A stretch of DNA of 64,000 nucleotides from assembly GCF_022701255.1 (NCBI RefSeq), contig NZ_CP031705.1:6262001-6326000 (forward strand), in the 5' to 3' direction. Made by a program: the position numbers and the translations under genes. Positions 18,470 to 27,543 of the stretch are shown here, piece after piece; the stretch's first letter is position 1; each line of letters begins with the position of its first letter. Origin of the DNA: Microcoleus vaginatus HSN003 (GTDB lineage Bacteria > Cyanobacteriota > Cyanobacteriia > Cyanobacteriales > Microcoleaceae). A model generated the notes under the pieces. It saw only the letters and a list, made by a program, of their open reading frames with translations, was not told the origin of the DNA and made no database searches.

Positions 18470-19624
18470 ATGAATTTATTAGCCATTGATGAATTAACCA
18501 ATTTAGCCACAGAATCAAACTCAACCTGTATTTCGATCTACACGCCAATGGAGCGTTTAGGAGCCGAAACCCAACAAAATCCAATTCGGTTCAAGAATAT
18601 GGTGCGGCAAGCCGAAGAACAATTGCTGGCGATGGGAATGAGTGAACAGGATGCCAAAGAGTTGCTGCAACCGGTTCATGAGCTAGATACCTATGAATTC
18701 TGGCAGCATCAAAGCGATGGATTAGCAATTCTGCTATCTCCCAATCAGTTCCGCTACTACTGCTTGCCGATCGCATTCCCAGAATTAACCGTAGTCACCG
18801 AGCGCTTTCATCTCAAACCATTGCTGCAACTGTTGTCTGGAGATGGGCAGTTTTATATTCTGGCACTAAGCCAAAATCAAGTTCGATTGTTTCAGGGAAC
18901 TCGTTATCACGTCAACGAGGTTGATTTGACTGATGTACCTACCAGCATTGCAGAAGCATTGCAGTATGACGATCCAGAAAAAAGCCTGCAGTTTCATACG
19001 GCCAGCTCACAAGGCAGCAGTGGTGGCGATGGTTCTGCCATATTTCATGGACACGGAGGCGGTAACGATGACCAGAAAAATCGACTGCTGCGTTACTTCC
19101 GCCAAGTTAGCAACGGGCTAGAATCCTTCTTAAAAAACGAAAAAGCGCCGCTAATTTTGGCAGGAGTTGATTATCTATTGCCAATTTATCAGCAGGCCAA
19201 CACCTACCCTCACCTACTGCCCGACGGTATCACAGGCAATCCAGAAATGTTGAAACCAGAGGAACTGCATACCCAAGCGTGGCAGATTGTACAGCCTTAT
19301 TTTGAGCAAGCAAAAGAAGCAACGATCGCCCGCTACCAGGAGCTACAAGCCACCGAAAAAACTGCTAGCACGATCGAACAGGTTGTGCCTGCTGCCTATT
19401 TTCAGCGCGTTGAAGCGTTGTTTGTTCCCGTTGGTGAGCAAGTTTGGGGGGTGTTCGATCCAGAGGCGAATTCGGTTCAGATTCACCCTCAACATCAGGC
19501 AGGAGACGAAGATTTGCTGGATTTAGCCGCACTGCATACCCTGACCAATGGTGGTAATGTTTACGCCGTAGAGCCGGGAAATGTTCCTCAAGACAAGGCG
19601 ATCGCCGCCGTTTTTCGCTACTGA
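18470..19624 (+). CDS. Bacterial eRF1-fold (baeRF) family protein
   Basis: 384 residues. The N-terminus CISIYTPMERLGAETQQNPIRFKNMVRQAEEQL is typical of the bacterial archaeo-eukaryotic release-factor-like (baeRF) proteins, as are the central FYILALSQNQVRLFQG strand and the later APLILAGVDYLLPIYQQ. A flexible Gly/Ser/His-rich loop lies in the middle (SSQGSSGGDG, FHGHGGG, about 182-200), in the place where eRF1 carries its GGQ loop, but here no canonical GGQ is seen. The end, LHTLTNGGNVYAVEPGNVP, fits the L7Ae-like third domain. Proposed family role: acting on stalled or hibernating ribosomes. The HPF-like gene next door supports this, but function is inference. Confidence 0.75.
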   Translation: MNLLAIDELTNLATESNSTCISIYTPMERLGAETQQNPIRFKNMVRQAEEQLLAMGMSEQDAKELLQPVHELDTYEFWQHQSDGLAILLSPNQFRYYCLPIAFPELTVVTERFHLKPLLQLLSGDGQFYILALSQNQVRLFQGTRYHVNEVDLTDVPTSIAEALQYDDPEKSLQFHTASSQGSSGGDGSAIFHGHGGGNDDQKNRLLRYFRQVSNGLESFLKNEKAPLILAGVDYLLPIYQQANTYPHLLPDGITGNPEMLKPEELHTQAWQIVQPYFEQAKEATIARYQELQATEKTASTIEQVVPAAYFQRVEALFVPVGEQVWGVFDPEANSVQIHPQHQAGDEDLLDLAALHTLTNGGNVYAVEPGNVPQDKAIAAVFRY

Positions 19625-19950
19625 TGTCATAGCCTCTGGTTGTTGCAAAGACTGTCTTTAATCCTGGCTGGCGATCGGCTGGGTGACAGATTCTCTGTCT
19701 ACAACTGTTCCTGCTCACGCTTAGGCGCAAACCCCTTTCCCCTCGCTAACTTCTCCCACCATACAATCAGCAGGAAGCCTTTTTTGCGGATGTCCTTGCG
19801 TCATGACCACCGCTCTTTGGGCCGGGAGAAGTGTCTCTGAGAAAAACTCCCCCTACAGGCTCTACAATTCATCTCTTTAGGTAGAGGGCATGGGTGTGTC
19901 TTTTATTTAATACTGCGGGTGAGGAACGGTGGAGACGTGGACAGGCTGTA
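19625..19950. other. Intergenic region
   Basis: About 325 bases between the baeRF gene and the AI-2E gene. No ORF with support. Short G/C-rich pieces near 19800-19880 could fold, but I see no clean terminator. Confidence 0.3.
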
Positions 19951-21012
19951 ATGGACAATCCAAAAATTAACACCAATCGGATGTGGGAACACCTGAACAA
20001 TGCTCAACTCATTCGCTACCTGCTACTCTTTGTGCTGGGTTGGGCGATCGTGCAGGTGTTGGCATATTTTGAAACGGTTCTGATTGTTTTTATTTTTGCA
20101 GCTATTCTCGCCTTTCTGCTGAACTACCCAGTCAAATTTGTATCTCGTTTCATCCCTCGTTGGCTAGCGGTAGTGCTGGTGTTTTTACTGGCCTTGTTGA
20201 TTCTAGGTGCGTTAATGGCAACGTTAGGATTAGCTACCATTTCCCAAGCACAGCAGTTATTAGAACAGGCTCCTCAATTTTTAGACTCGGCGATCGCACT
20301 GTTGGAAACACTTCAATCATTTCTGGAAAAGCGCAATATTACGGTCGATTTCAGCACCTTTGAGACACAACTGCGCGAACAAGCCCTGGGCATCATTGGC
20401 AGGGGTTTTTCCACAGTGCAAAATCTGTTCTTCAATTTGCTAGATGTGATTGTGATTGCGGTGGTTAGCTTCTTTATGCTGCTAGATGGTAGACGACTAT
20501 GGAATCTGATCGTGAGGCTCTTTCCACCCGGCTTACGCGAGGATTTGACCAGGGCAATTCAAAAGAATTTTCTGGGTTTCTTTTGGGGTCGGTTGCTGTT
20601 ATCAATCTTTTTCGGCATCTCTACCTTTGTGGTGTTTGTTTTGCTGGATATTCCCTATGCACTGGTCATGGCTGCAGTCGCAGGCGCATTTGACTTGATT
20701 CCCGGTATTGGCGCAACGATTGGGATTAGCCTAATCTGCCTGATTATTCTGCCTCAAGGAATTCTGCTGAGTTTGAAAGTTTTAGTGGGTTGCATTGTTT
20801 TACAGCAGGTTGAAGAAAACTTACTCATGCCGCGTATTATGCAAGGCTCCATTAATATAAATCCAGTCATTATGTTCTTTGCGCTATTAGTGGGGGCGCG
20901 AGTCGCTGGATTGGTCGGAGTTTTTCTGTCGATCCCGATCGCGGGGGTGATGATCGGCCTCCTGGATATTGATGAAATGCGTGGGGAAACGACAGAACAA
21001 CCTTCTGGTTGA
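19951..21012 (+). CDS. AI-2E family transporter (PerM/TqsA-like membrane protein)
   Basis: About 353 residues from the ATG at 19951; the frame is open to a GTG at 19894, but the extra 19 residues are unlike the family. The usual layout is visible: two to three N-terminal spans (LIRYLLLFVLGWAIVQVLAYF, VLIVFIFAAILAFLLNYPVKF, WLAVVLVFLLALLILGALM), a long amphipathic extracytoplasmic region (about 90-160), then spans including LLDVIVIAVVSFFMLLDG and FDLIPGIGATIGISLICLIIL. The FDLIPxxGxxxG motif and the late MQGSININPVIMFFALLVGARVAGLVG are family hallmarks. Members export small molecules, or act as Na+/H+ antiporters; the substrate here is unknown. Confidence 0.9.
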   Translation: MDNPKINTNRMWEHLNNAQLIRYLLLFVLGWAIVQVLAYFETVLIVFIFAAILAFLLNYPVKFVSRFIPRWLAVVLVFLLALLILGALMATLGLATISQAQQLLEQAPQFLDSAIALLETLQSFLEKRNITVDFSTFETQLREQALGIIGRGFSTVQNLFFNLLDVIVIAVVSFFMLLDGRRLWNLIVRLFPPGLREDLTRAIQKNFLGFFWGRLLLSIFFGISTFVVFVLLDIPYALVMAAVAGAFDLIPGIGATIGISLICLIILPQGILLSLKVLVGCIVLQQVEENLLMPRIMQGSININPVIMFFALLVGARVAGLVGVFLSIPIAGVMIGLLDIDEMRGETTEQPSG

Positions 21013-21078
21013 TATTGAAGCTAGTTGGCTTGAGGTTTCGGTTAAGATATTTTGTTTTAAAACTCTGGGAGATTAATT

Positions 21079-21888
21079 ATGAAAGGTTTAAAGGGAAAAA
21101 ACGCACTAATTACTGGAGCGAGTTCAGGCATTGGGCAGGCGATCGCCATTCGTCTCGCTCAAGAAGGTTGCAACATTGCCGTTAACTATCGCAAAAGTTT
21201 AGAAGAGGCAGAAGATACTGAAGAAATAGCTCTGCAAAAAGCCTGTGGACAAGCCTCGGAATGCGGGGTTGAAACGCTATTAGTTCAGGGAGATGTCTCA
21301 AAAGAAGACGACATCCTTCGTATGGTGAATAGTGTCATTGATAAATTTGGTAGTCTGGATATCCTGATTAATAATGCTGGGATTCAAACAGAAAGCGCAT
21401 CCCATGAAGTGCCAACCGATGAATTCGATCGCGTGATGGCAGTCAATTTGCGAGGTGCATATCTCTGTGCGCGGGAAACTATTAAGCATCTGTTAGAGCA
21501 GCAGCGCCCTGGGGTGATTATCAATATTTCGAGCGTGCATGAAATCATTCCCCGCCCGATGTATATCAGCTATTCCATCAGCAAAGGCGGCATGGGAAAT
21601 CTGACTAAAACCCTAGCGTTGGAATACGCAAACCGAGGCATCCGCGTCAATGCTATTGCGCCCGGTGCGACGATTACACCGATTAATGAAAGCTGGACGG
21701 ACGATCCAGAACAAAAGGCAGTAGTGGAAAGCCATATCCCAATGGGGCGGGCAGGCACATCGGAGGAAATGGCGGCATCTGTTGCCTTTCTCGTATCAGA
21801 TGAAGCGGCTTACATTACGGGACAAACGCTCTATATTGATGGTGGATTGACCCTCTATGGTGACTTTCGCGAAGCTTGGTCTGCCTAA
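21079..21888 (+). CDS. SDR-family glucose 1-dehydrogenase-like oxidoreductase
   Basis: 269 residues, classical short-chain dehydrogenase. Cofactor motif TGASSGIGQA (about 13-22), NNAG (97-100), catalytic Ser in INISSVHE, and Tyr/Lys in YSISKGG. The C-terminal half (IRVNAIAPGATITPINESW, ESHIPMGRAGTSEEMAASVAFL, YITGQTLYIDGGLTLYGDF) resembles Bacillus-type glucose 1-dehydrogenase more than other SDR groups. It probably oxidises a sugar or polyol with NAD(P). It lies 66 bases after the AI-2E gene in the same direction. Substrate is an inference from resemblance only. Confidence 0.85.
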   Translation: MKGLKGKNALITGASSGIGQAIAIRLAQEGCNIAVNYRKSLEEAEDTEEIALQKACGQASECGVETLLVQGDVSKEDDILRMVNSVIDKFGSLDILINNAGIQTESASHEVPTDEFDRVMAVNLRGAYLCARETIKHLLEQQRPGVIINISSVHEIIPRPMYISYSISKGGMGNLTKTLALEYANRGIRVNAIAPGATITPINESWTDDPEQKAVVESHIPMGRAGTSEEMAASVAFLVSDEAAYITGQTLYIDGGLTLYGDFREAWSA

Positions 21889-22096
21889 ATTAACTTGGAG
21901 AAACTATTTGGAGGAAATAGGCGATCGCTGTCATTTTACCTAAAAAAGGACTTGTTTGGGCGATCGCTTTCTTTACTCACGGGACACTAGACTAAACCGC
22001 ACTAAGGTGTCATGCAGATATGATTGAACGTGGCAGCTAGGAAGGCATTGCGGAGGAGTTAGACGGCAAAGATTTCAAGTAGTGATATATTGTAAC

Positions 22097-22125
22097 CTCT
22101 CACTTGAGAAGAATTAAAGCAGGTA
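22097..22125. repeat. 29-bp direct repeat upstream of ppk2 (copy 1)
   Basis: A 29-base stretch beginning CTCTCACTTGAGAA and ending ATTAAAGCAGGTA. A second copy, in the same orientation and differing at only two positions, lies at 23184-23212, so the two bracket the polyphosphate kinase gene. Confidence 0.75.
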
Positions 22126-22196
22126 TTCTACTTCATAAACTTGGAATACGTTAGAGCTGGTTTGGGTTTGCCGTTGTAATTTGGAAAGTTAAAAGT

Positions 22197-23150
22197 ATGA
22201 CCGATAAACATAGCCAAAACGATACATCATTGAATCCTTTTCCGCTCAAAAATCTTGACGATTTGATCCGTCCTTTTATTGTTCCACCAAAGCAGCAAAT
22301 TATTGTGCCATCAGAGCGAGGAATTTCTCTAACAAAAGACTATGACCCAGCTTACAAAGCCAATCATCTAAAGAAGTCGAAAGCTAAAAGTCAATTAAAG
22401 AAAGGTATTAAAGCTTTAGCAGAATATCAAGATATTCTGTATGCCCAAAAAACCCATGCTGTACTAATCATCTTTCAAGCAATGGATGCGGCGGGTAAAG
22501 ACAGTACGATCAAACACGTAATGTCAGGAATCAATCCCCAAGGATGTCAAGTGCATAGCTTCCAAGCGCCATCGACAGAAGAGTTAAATCATGACTATTT
22601 ATGGCGTTGTTCCAAAGCCCTACCAGAACGAGGACGGATTGGAATTTTCAATCGCTCTTATTATGAAGAAATCTTGGTAACACGAGTTCATCCAGAAATC
22701 CTAGAACAGCGACCAATTCCACCTAGTTTAATCGACCCGAATATTTGGGAGCGGCGCTTTGAAGAAATCAACAACTTCGAGAAGCAATTAGTCAATAACG
22801 GGACGATTATCCTCAAGTTTTTTCTCAATGTGTCTAAGGAAGAGCAGCGAAAACGTTTTTTAGAACGGATCAATCGTCCTGAAAAAAACTGGAAATTTTC
22901 TGTTAATGATGCTAAAGATCGTACTTTTTGGGATGAGTACATGACGGTCTATGAAGATATGTTTAATCACACCAGTACGGACTATGCTCCTTGGTACATT
23001 ATCCCAGCCGATCGCAAATGGTTCACTCGTCTGGTAGTAGCTGGCATCATTTACACTCAGTTGAAGAAACTGAACCTTGAGTATCCCAGTGTCAGCGAAG
23101 AAAAGCGTCAAGAACTTTTGCAAGCAAAGCTAATTCTTGAGAGCGAGTAA
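22197..23150 (+). CDS. ppk2: Polyphosphate kinase 2 family protein
   Basis: 317 residues. The P-loop-like Walker A is [17 protein letters not shown] (about 92-107), followed by [25 protein letters not shown] with the PPK2 lid and Walker B-like FNRSYYEE, and the basic [17 protein letters not shown]. These enzymes transfer phosphate between polyphosphate and nucleotides (AMP, ADP or GDP), usually to regenerate nucleoside triphosphates under stress. Length fits a one-domain PPK2. The gene has its own leader, since 300 bases separate it from the SDR gene, and it is bracketed by the 29-base repeats. The class (I, II or III) is not decided by what I can see. Confidence 0.93.
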   Translation: MTDKHSQNDTSLNPFPLKNLDDLIRPFIVPPKQQIIVPSERGISLTKDYDPAYKANHLKKSKAKSQLKKGIKALAEYQDILYAQKTHAVLIIFQAMDAAGKDSTIKHVMSGINPQGCQVHSFQAPSTEELNHDYLWRCSKALPERGRIGIFNRSYYEEILVTRVHPEILEQRPIPPSLIDPNIWERRFEEINNFEKQLVNNGTIILKFFLNVSKEEQRKRFLERINRPEKNWKFSVNDAKDRTFWDEYMTVYEDMFNHTSTDYAPWYIIPADRKWFTRLVVAGIIYTQLKKLNLEYPSVSEEKRQELLQAKLILESE

Positions 23151-23183
23151 TTAAGGTAACGATGAAATCGGGTTAGCCATAAT

Positions 23184-23212
23184 CTCTCACTTGAGAACGA
23201 TTAAAGCAGGTA
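23184..23212. repeat. 29-bp direct repeat downstream of ppk2 (copy 2)
   Basis: Second copy of the 22097-22125 sequence, 34 bases after the ppk2 stop. Between it and the atpD relic (23213-23583) no gene is visible; a short frame at 23356-23556 has no support. Confidence 0.75.
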
Positions 23213-23583
23213 AATTTAGACGAAAAGAAAAATATAAACAGCTCTTTTATCAATCCATAACTTCGCTTTTAGGAGATTTAGCATTAACAGTCTCTTATTT
23301 TTACCTGTTACTTTAGTGTGAGGAATTTGCCAGCAGCTTTCTACTTTCGTGGCTGGTGGATTGGAGGACGGTGCAGAAATTACCTACAGCCGAAAGCCCA
23401 ATTATATTAACATTAAGCAGGTTTTTTGGGCGGTTAGCGAGGGCGAGAGCAAGATTTACTCTATTGCTGGCGATCGCCCCAGAAGACGCACTTTGTTGCT
23501 CGTGTGCGTGCGTTGATCTGGGTATGCGATCGCATGATACACAAGTTGCAGCATAAATTACCAAGGAGTGTCAATGCACATTA

Positions 23584-23966
23584 GTTCGCAAAACCATCGC
23601 CACTTGTGAGGAACTAAAAGATATGAGCGGGAAGTTGGGTTGATAAGAATTATCGCAAGGCGATCGTAAAGTTGTATTCCGATCGCGGCCTTGAGAAAGT
23701 TTTCTCATACAACCTTTCTTTACAACGGCGCTGTTTACGAGTTTGACAGGTAAAATAGTATAATTAGAAGATACCTTAAAAGGATGCGATCGCATTATCA
23801 ATGAGGAGTTTTCGGATACACCCGAAAAATTCCTCTACCTGATCGGCTCAATTGACGAAGCCGTAAAAGCAGAAAAGATCCGCTTTAAAAAGGGGGAAGA
23901 ATTAATTTTCCTTTTTAAGGGGGACTCTGGGGGATCTAAATTCCGAAACCTGGAAAAAAAATCATG
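23584..23966 (+). pseudogene. atpD: Relic of the 3' end of N-ATPase beta subunit (atpD)
   Basis: One continuous frame reads VRKTIATCEELKD, then two stops (23641-23646), ELSQGDRKVVFRSRP, a stop, ESFLIQPFFTTALFTSLTGK, a stop, LEDTLKGCDRIINEEFSD and TPEKFLYLIGSIDEAVKAEK. This is the well-known C-terminus of an F-type ATP synthase beta subunit (compare RKTIAxxEELKDI, FLxQPFF, LYMxGxIDEA). The form without the usual plastid-like spacing suits the alternative N-ATPase. At least four in-frame stops make it dead. After about 23880 the frame runs into unrelated spacer repeats such as CTTTTTAAGGGGGACTC. Confidence 0.85.
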
Positions 23967-23996
23967 ATTTCTATGCAATCAGAAAGGCCGTCAGGA

Positions 23997-24090
23997 ATGC
24001 ACTTTAAAGTTATCTTCCCCACCAAAATCCTAATCAAACCAACTGCGTTCAAAGTAATGGCGGAAGCAGAAAATGGAAGATAGTAGCATT
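23997..24090 (+). pseudogene. atpC: Relic of N-ATPase epsilon subunit (atpC), 5' part
   Basis: An ATG-started frame reads MHFKVIFPTKILIKPTAFKV then MAEAENGR before two stops. It matches the start of an N-ATPase epsilon subunit (MxLKVLLPTxVLxxxxVxKVxAEAENGSF). It follows the atpD relic in the order known for the N-ATPase operon (atpD-atpC-...). The next 120 bases up to mscS show no clear continuation. Confidence 0.7.
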
Positions 24091-24215
24091 CTACCTTGGC
24101 TGGGTTGTTGCCTTTTGGGTATTTGTGTAAGGGCTAACAATGCACCCAATGCTACAAGCATGGCGCGAGATTCCGACTTTGAACTAACTCGAAACTTGAA
24201 TAATTAAACTTTGCT

Positions 24216-25328
24216 ATGACAGAAACAATTAATCCGCTTTATCAAGCCTCAGACCTGGCTTTAAATAATGGCGATGGCTTAGGGGCAATAAGCTCTATTT
24301 TGGTAGCAGGAGTGGTGACAGCATTAGCGGGGATTGCGCTATTTTCAATCTTAAACTTACCGTTAAGTTGGTTCGCTCCACAATTATTAAGCCAAACTTA
24401 TATTCGGGTAGTGGTTGGCTCAAAAAACATACTTTTGGTGTTATCAACACTTTCAGCAATGGAAGTAATGTTACTTCTAATACCTCAAGGTAAATCGCTT
24501 AGTTTAATCGAGCTTAGCCTGAGTATTGGCATCACTATACTTAGCGGCTGGATGCTGTCAAGACTATTTAGAGAATTTTTTAACACCACAATTTTAGGAG
24601 TAACTTTTGACTCAAACCCCAAAGTTAAAGGCGAGTCAATCTTCTTAATTCGGTATTTTGGAGACTTTGCGATCGGTGTAACGTTAATTTTAGTTTTTTG
24701 TATTAGCCATAACATCAACGTTGTCGGCATAGTTGCCAGTTTGGGGATTGGAGGTATTGCCATTGCCTTTGCCGCTCAAAAGACTTTAGAGCAATTTTTG
24801 GGGGGGATTGTCTTAACCCTCGATCGTCCGTTTACTGTTGGTGACTATATCGGCTTATCGGATGGGCCTACGGGTAAGCAAGGTACTTTTGGTAGAGTAG
24901 AAAGTATCGGCTTAAGATCAACCAAAATTCGCACTTCTGGTAAAGGCACGCTCACAATTATTCCGAATAATGCGCTTACCCAAGCTACCATTGAAAATTT
25001 TTCAGGTGCAAAGAAAGTCATGTCTGTAATGATACTTGAGTTTCTTAAATCAATATCTGCCGATGAGCAAGCATTGATCCGCCAAATTGTGATGGACTGT
25101 ACTATGGATATTTTTGGTTTAGATTGGCGTAGTACAGAGGTTTCTTTTAGTGAAAATCAGGCTCAAGTTTCCTTTTTTATCCTGGGTTCTAATGAGTTAT
25201 CCATGGAACTAAGACGACAATTGCTGGATTTGGCAACCCAAAAAATTACCAAGCAACTTCAAAAACATGATATTTCTTTTATCCTTAACCAACCAACGAT
25301 TTATGTGGATGCGCCAATTTCTATCTAA
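24216..25328 (+). CDS. MscS-family mechanosensitive channel
   Basis: 370 residues. Four hydrophobic segments precede the conserved MscS core: the pore helix VVGIVASLGIGGIAIAFAAQ (about 169-188), LEQFLGGIVLTLDRPFTVGDYI, then the beta domain GRVESIGLRSTKIRTSGKGT and LTIIPNNALTQATIENFS. The C-terminal alpha/beta vestibule is about 100 residues. These channels open under membrane tension and release solutes on hypo-osmotic shock. The next gene is a longer MscS paralogue whose start overlaps this gene's end, so the pair is one operon. It follows the N-ATPase relics directly. Confidence 0.92.
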   Translation: MTETINPLYQASDLALNNGDGLGAISSILVAGVVTALAGIALFSILNLPLSWFAPQLLSQTYIRVVVGSKNILLVLSTLSAMEVMLLLIPQGKSLSLIELSLSIGITILSGWMLSRLFREFFNTTILGVTFDSNPKVKGESIFLIRYFGDFAIGVTLILVFCISHNINVVGIVASLGIGGIAIAFAAQKTLEQFLGGIVLTLDRPFTVGDYIGLSDGPTGKQGTFGRVESIGLRSTKIRTSGKGTLTIIPNNALTQATIENFSGAKKVMSVMILEFLKSISADEQALIRQIVMDCTMDIFGLDWRSTEVSFSENQAQVSFFILGSNELSMELRRQLLDLATQKITKQLQKHDISFILNQPTIYVDAPISI

Positions 25329-27024
25329 ACAAGTAATTAGACGAGCAATTAAACTGACTAGCTTATTTTTAGTGGTTTGTTTGTTGGTGTTTACTCCCAT
25401 GAGTTTTGCTCAAAATCCTGCTCAAAATTTTAGTCAGGGTTTTGTTAATGGTAGTGCTCCGGTGGTTGTTGATGGGATTCCCCTTTTTAAGTTGCAAGCT
25501 TTGGAGCGATTTACAGCAAAGGAGCGCACCCAATTTGCTAATAATATTCTCAGGGAGGCGATCGCTACTGATCAACCCATAACTTTTGATGTGCGGAATG
25601 ATGATAGTACCAGCGCTACTTCTATTTCCTTAAATGATAACTACCTTCTCACCGTTACAGCCAATGATGTTCTGCCAGGGTTTTCTAGAACTCAACAAGC
25701 TAATCAATGGCGGGCTATTCTAGAAACAGCGATCGCCAAAGCTAAAAAAGAACGCACTCCCCAATATCTTTGGCAGAGAAGTCTATGGATTTTGAGCGTA
25801 ATCGCAGCGCTGATCGTAGTGCGGCTTTTTTTGGGACTAGCAACCCGAATATTTAAGTTTCAAACTGGAATTTTCAGCAAGATTTTTTTTAGTTTTAGCT
25901 GGGGTGCGATCGCCATAGTCAGTTCCGACTGGTTTCCCATCTTACGCAGTCTACGCTATCAGTTTATTTCCCCATTCTCTCAGCCCCAGTGGCTGCTATT
26001 TTTTGGAGCAGTAGGAGGTTCCTTTGTATTTAGCCACTACGCTACAGATTTAGTAAAATTAGCGCTTAAAAAACTAGCTCCCCACACCTTAGAAACTATC
26101 TATATAGAAATTGTTCAACCGAGCGATCGCCTTTTGGAATTTGCAGTTCTCAGTATTTGTATCAGTTGGTCGGTGAGCTTATTAGAACCATTAGTACCAG
26201 TCGTTTATAATCTCCTAAAGCCGATTATCAATCTATTTTTAATTGGAAGCTTATATTGGTTATCAGTAAAACTAAGTAGCCGCTACCTGCGTACCTACGG
26301 ATTCAAGTTGGGCAGCAAATTTAGCCCTAGTAGTGATGATGCCATTCTAGTGTTTGAGACCATTATTCATATCTTGATCTTTATTGGAGCTTTAGTTGCT
26401 TTTGCCAGCAGCCTCAACTTTGACTTGATTGGATTGGTGGCAAGTTTGGGGTTGGTGGGTTTAGCCGTCGCCTTTGCTGCTCAAAAAATTCTCGAACAAC
26501 TGATTGCGACTTTAGTTTTATATCTTGATCGTCCTTTTGTTACTGGTGACTACATCCGCTTACCAGGTGGAGAATTAGGGAAAGTAGAAAGTATTGGTTT
26601 GCGATCAACCAAAATCCGTTCCCTTGGCACTGGCACAATTATTGTGATGCCCAATTCCATCCTTGTAAGTGTAGAAATTGAAAACGTTACTCTTGCCAAA
26701 AAAATCATGGTGTTATTTTATATGGACTTTGCTAGTGTTTTAGGGGAACGAGAATATGCGCTAGTGCAACAAGTGATCATGGAAAAAACCGCTTACCTAT
26801 CAGGGATTGATACTAACAGCACCAATATCTCTCAGGCTGATGGAACAGGAAAAAGATTAAGGGTGAGTTTTGCAATTTTAGGTTCTCAAGATAATGCGAT
26901 TGAAGTGCGTAAACGTCTACTAGAGTTGGCAAGGGCTAAAATTGCCAAATCGCTCTCAATCCATGGGATTGTCTTTACGATGGAAGACCCTACAGTTTAT
27001 GTGCAGTCCCCGATTACAATCTGA
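25303..27024 (+). CDS. Larger MscS-family channel with signal peptide
   Basis: About 573 residues from the ATG at 25303 (the frame is open from 25267, and another ATG is at 25309). The start lies inside the previous gene, an overlap of 26 bases. A signal peptide (KLTSLFLVVCLLVFTPMSFAQ) leads into a periplasmic domain of about 110 residues, then several spans and a C-terminal MscS core: LVASLGLVGLAVAFAAQKIL, LYLDRPFVTGDYIRLPG, GKVESIGLRSTKIRSLGTG, MPNSILVSVEIENVT. This is the architecture of extended MscS channels. It may form its own heptamer or work beside the smaller channel; the overlap suggests coupled expression. Confidence 0.9.
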   Translation: MWMRQFLSKQVIRRAIKLTSLFLVVCLLVFTPMSFAQNPAQNFSQGFVNGSAPVVVDGIPLFKLQALERFTAKERTQFANNILREAIATDQPITFDVRNDDSTSATSISLNDNYLLTVTANDVLPGFSRTQQANQWRAILETAIAKAKKERTPQYLWQRSLWILSVIAALIVVRLFLGLATRIFKFQTGIFSKIFFSFSWGAIAIVSSDWFPILRSLRYQFISPFSQPQWLLFFGAVGGSFVFSHYATDLVKLALKKLAPHTLETIYIEIVQPSDRLLEFAVLSICISWSVSLLEPLVPVVYNLLKPIINLFLIGSLYWLSVKLSSRYLRTYGFKLGSKFSPSSDDAILVFETIIHILIFIGALVAFASSLNFDLIGLVASLGLVGLAVAFAAQKILEQLIATLVLYLDRPFVTGDYIRLPGGELGKVESIGLRSTKIRSLGTGTIIVMPNSILVSVEIENVTLAKKIMVLFYMDFASVLGEREYALVQQVIMEKTAYLSGIDTNSTNISQADGTGKRLRVSFAILGSQDNAIEVRKRLLELARAKIAKSLSIHGIVFTMEDPTVYVQSPITI

Positions 27025-27109
27025 TTCTTGTTTGGGAGTGTTCAACTTAAAGCAATTGTTTGGAGGGGTGGTCAATCTCAAGAAATCCCCAATTATGAAG
27101 TAGTTCCTG

Positions 27110-27420
27110 GCGGCGTTTCAAATAACTCCTGAGCATCATACACTTGCTGACTAAATTGCTGAAAATCTTGCTCACAGAGTTTCAAGGGGAGCATCTCAAT
27201 GAAAGCAGCCAAGCCCAAAATTGGAGTTAGGAGTCAGGAGTCAGGAGCCAGGAGAAAAGAGGAAGAAGGAAGAAGGAAGGAGCCAGAAGAAGTGTTTTTA
27301 CAACCATAGTTTTTACAAATATGAGATGCTCCCGTTTCAAGGCCTCGATCGCTGAAACGTAACCAGACGCATCAAACAGAGCGCGATCGCGAATTTTAGG
27401 CAACCACGTGAGTTGGGGCA
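27110..27420 (-). pseudogene. Possible gene remnant interrupted by low-complexity repeats
   Basis: On the minus strand one piece reads LPQLTWLPKIRDRALFDASG and YVSAIEALKRE (about 27420-27325), and another, beyond a purine-rich insert (27225-27285: GGAGTCAGGAG repeats), reads LAAFIEMLPLKLCEQDFQQF and SQQVYDAQELFETPPGTTS before a stop near 27107. Both look protein-like and could be the two ends of one gene, but I do not recognise it. The remaining gap on either side holds nothing clear. Confidence 0.35.
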
Positions 27421-27543
27421 AGGCGATAAACTGCTAAAATTGATGAAGATGTTTTATCAAAAACCATCCTTTTTTATAAATTTGGACGGGATACAATAGG
27501 TAAGTTAAGTAAATCCTTCTTGCTGCTTGCTTCTTTCTTCCTT

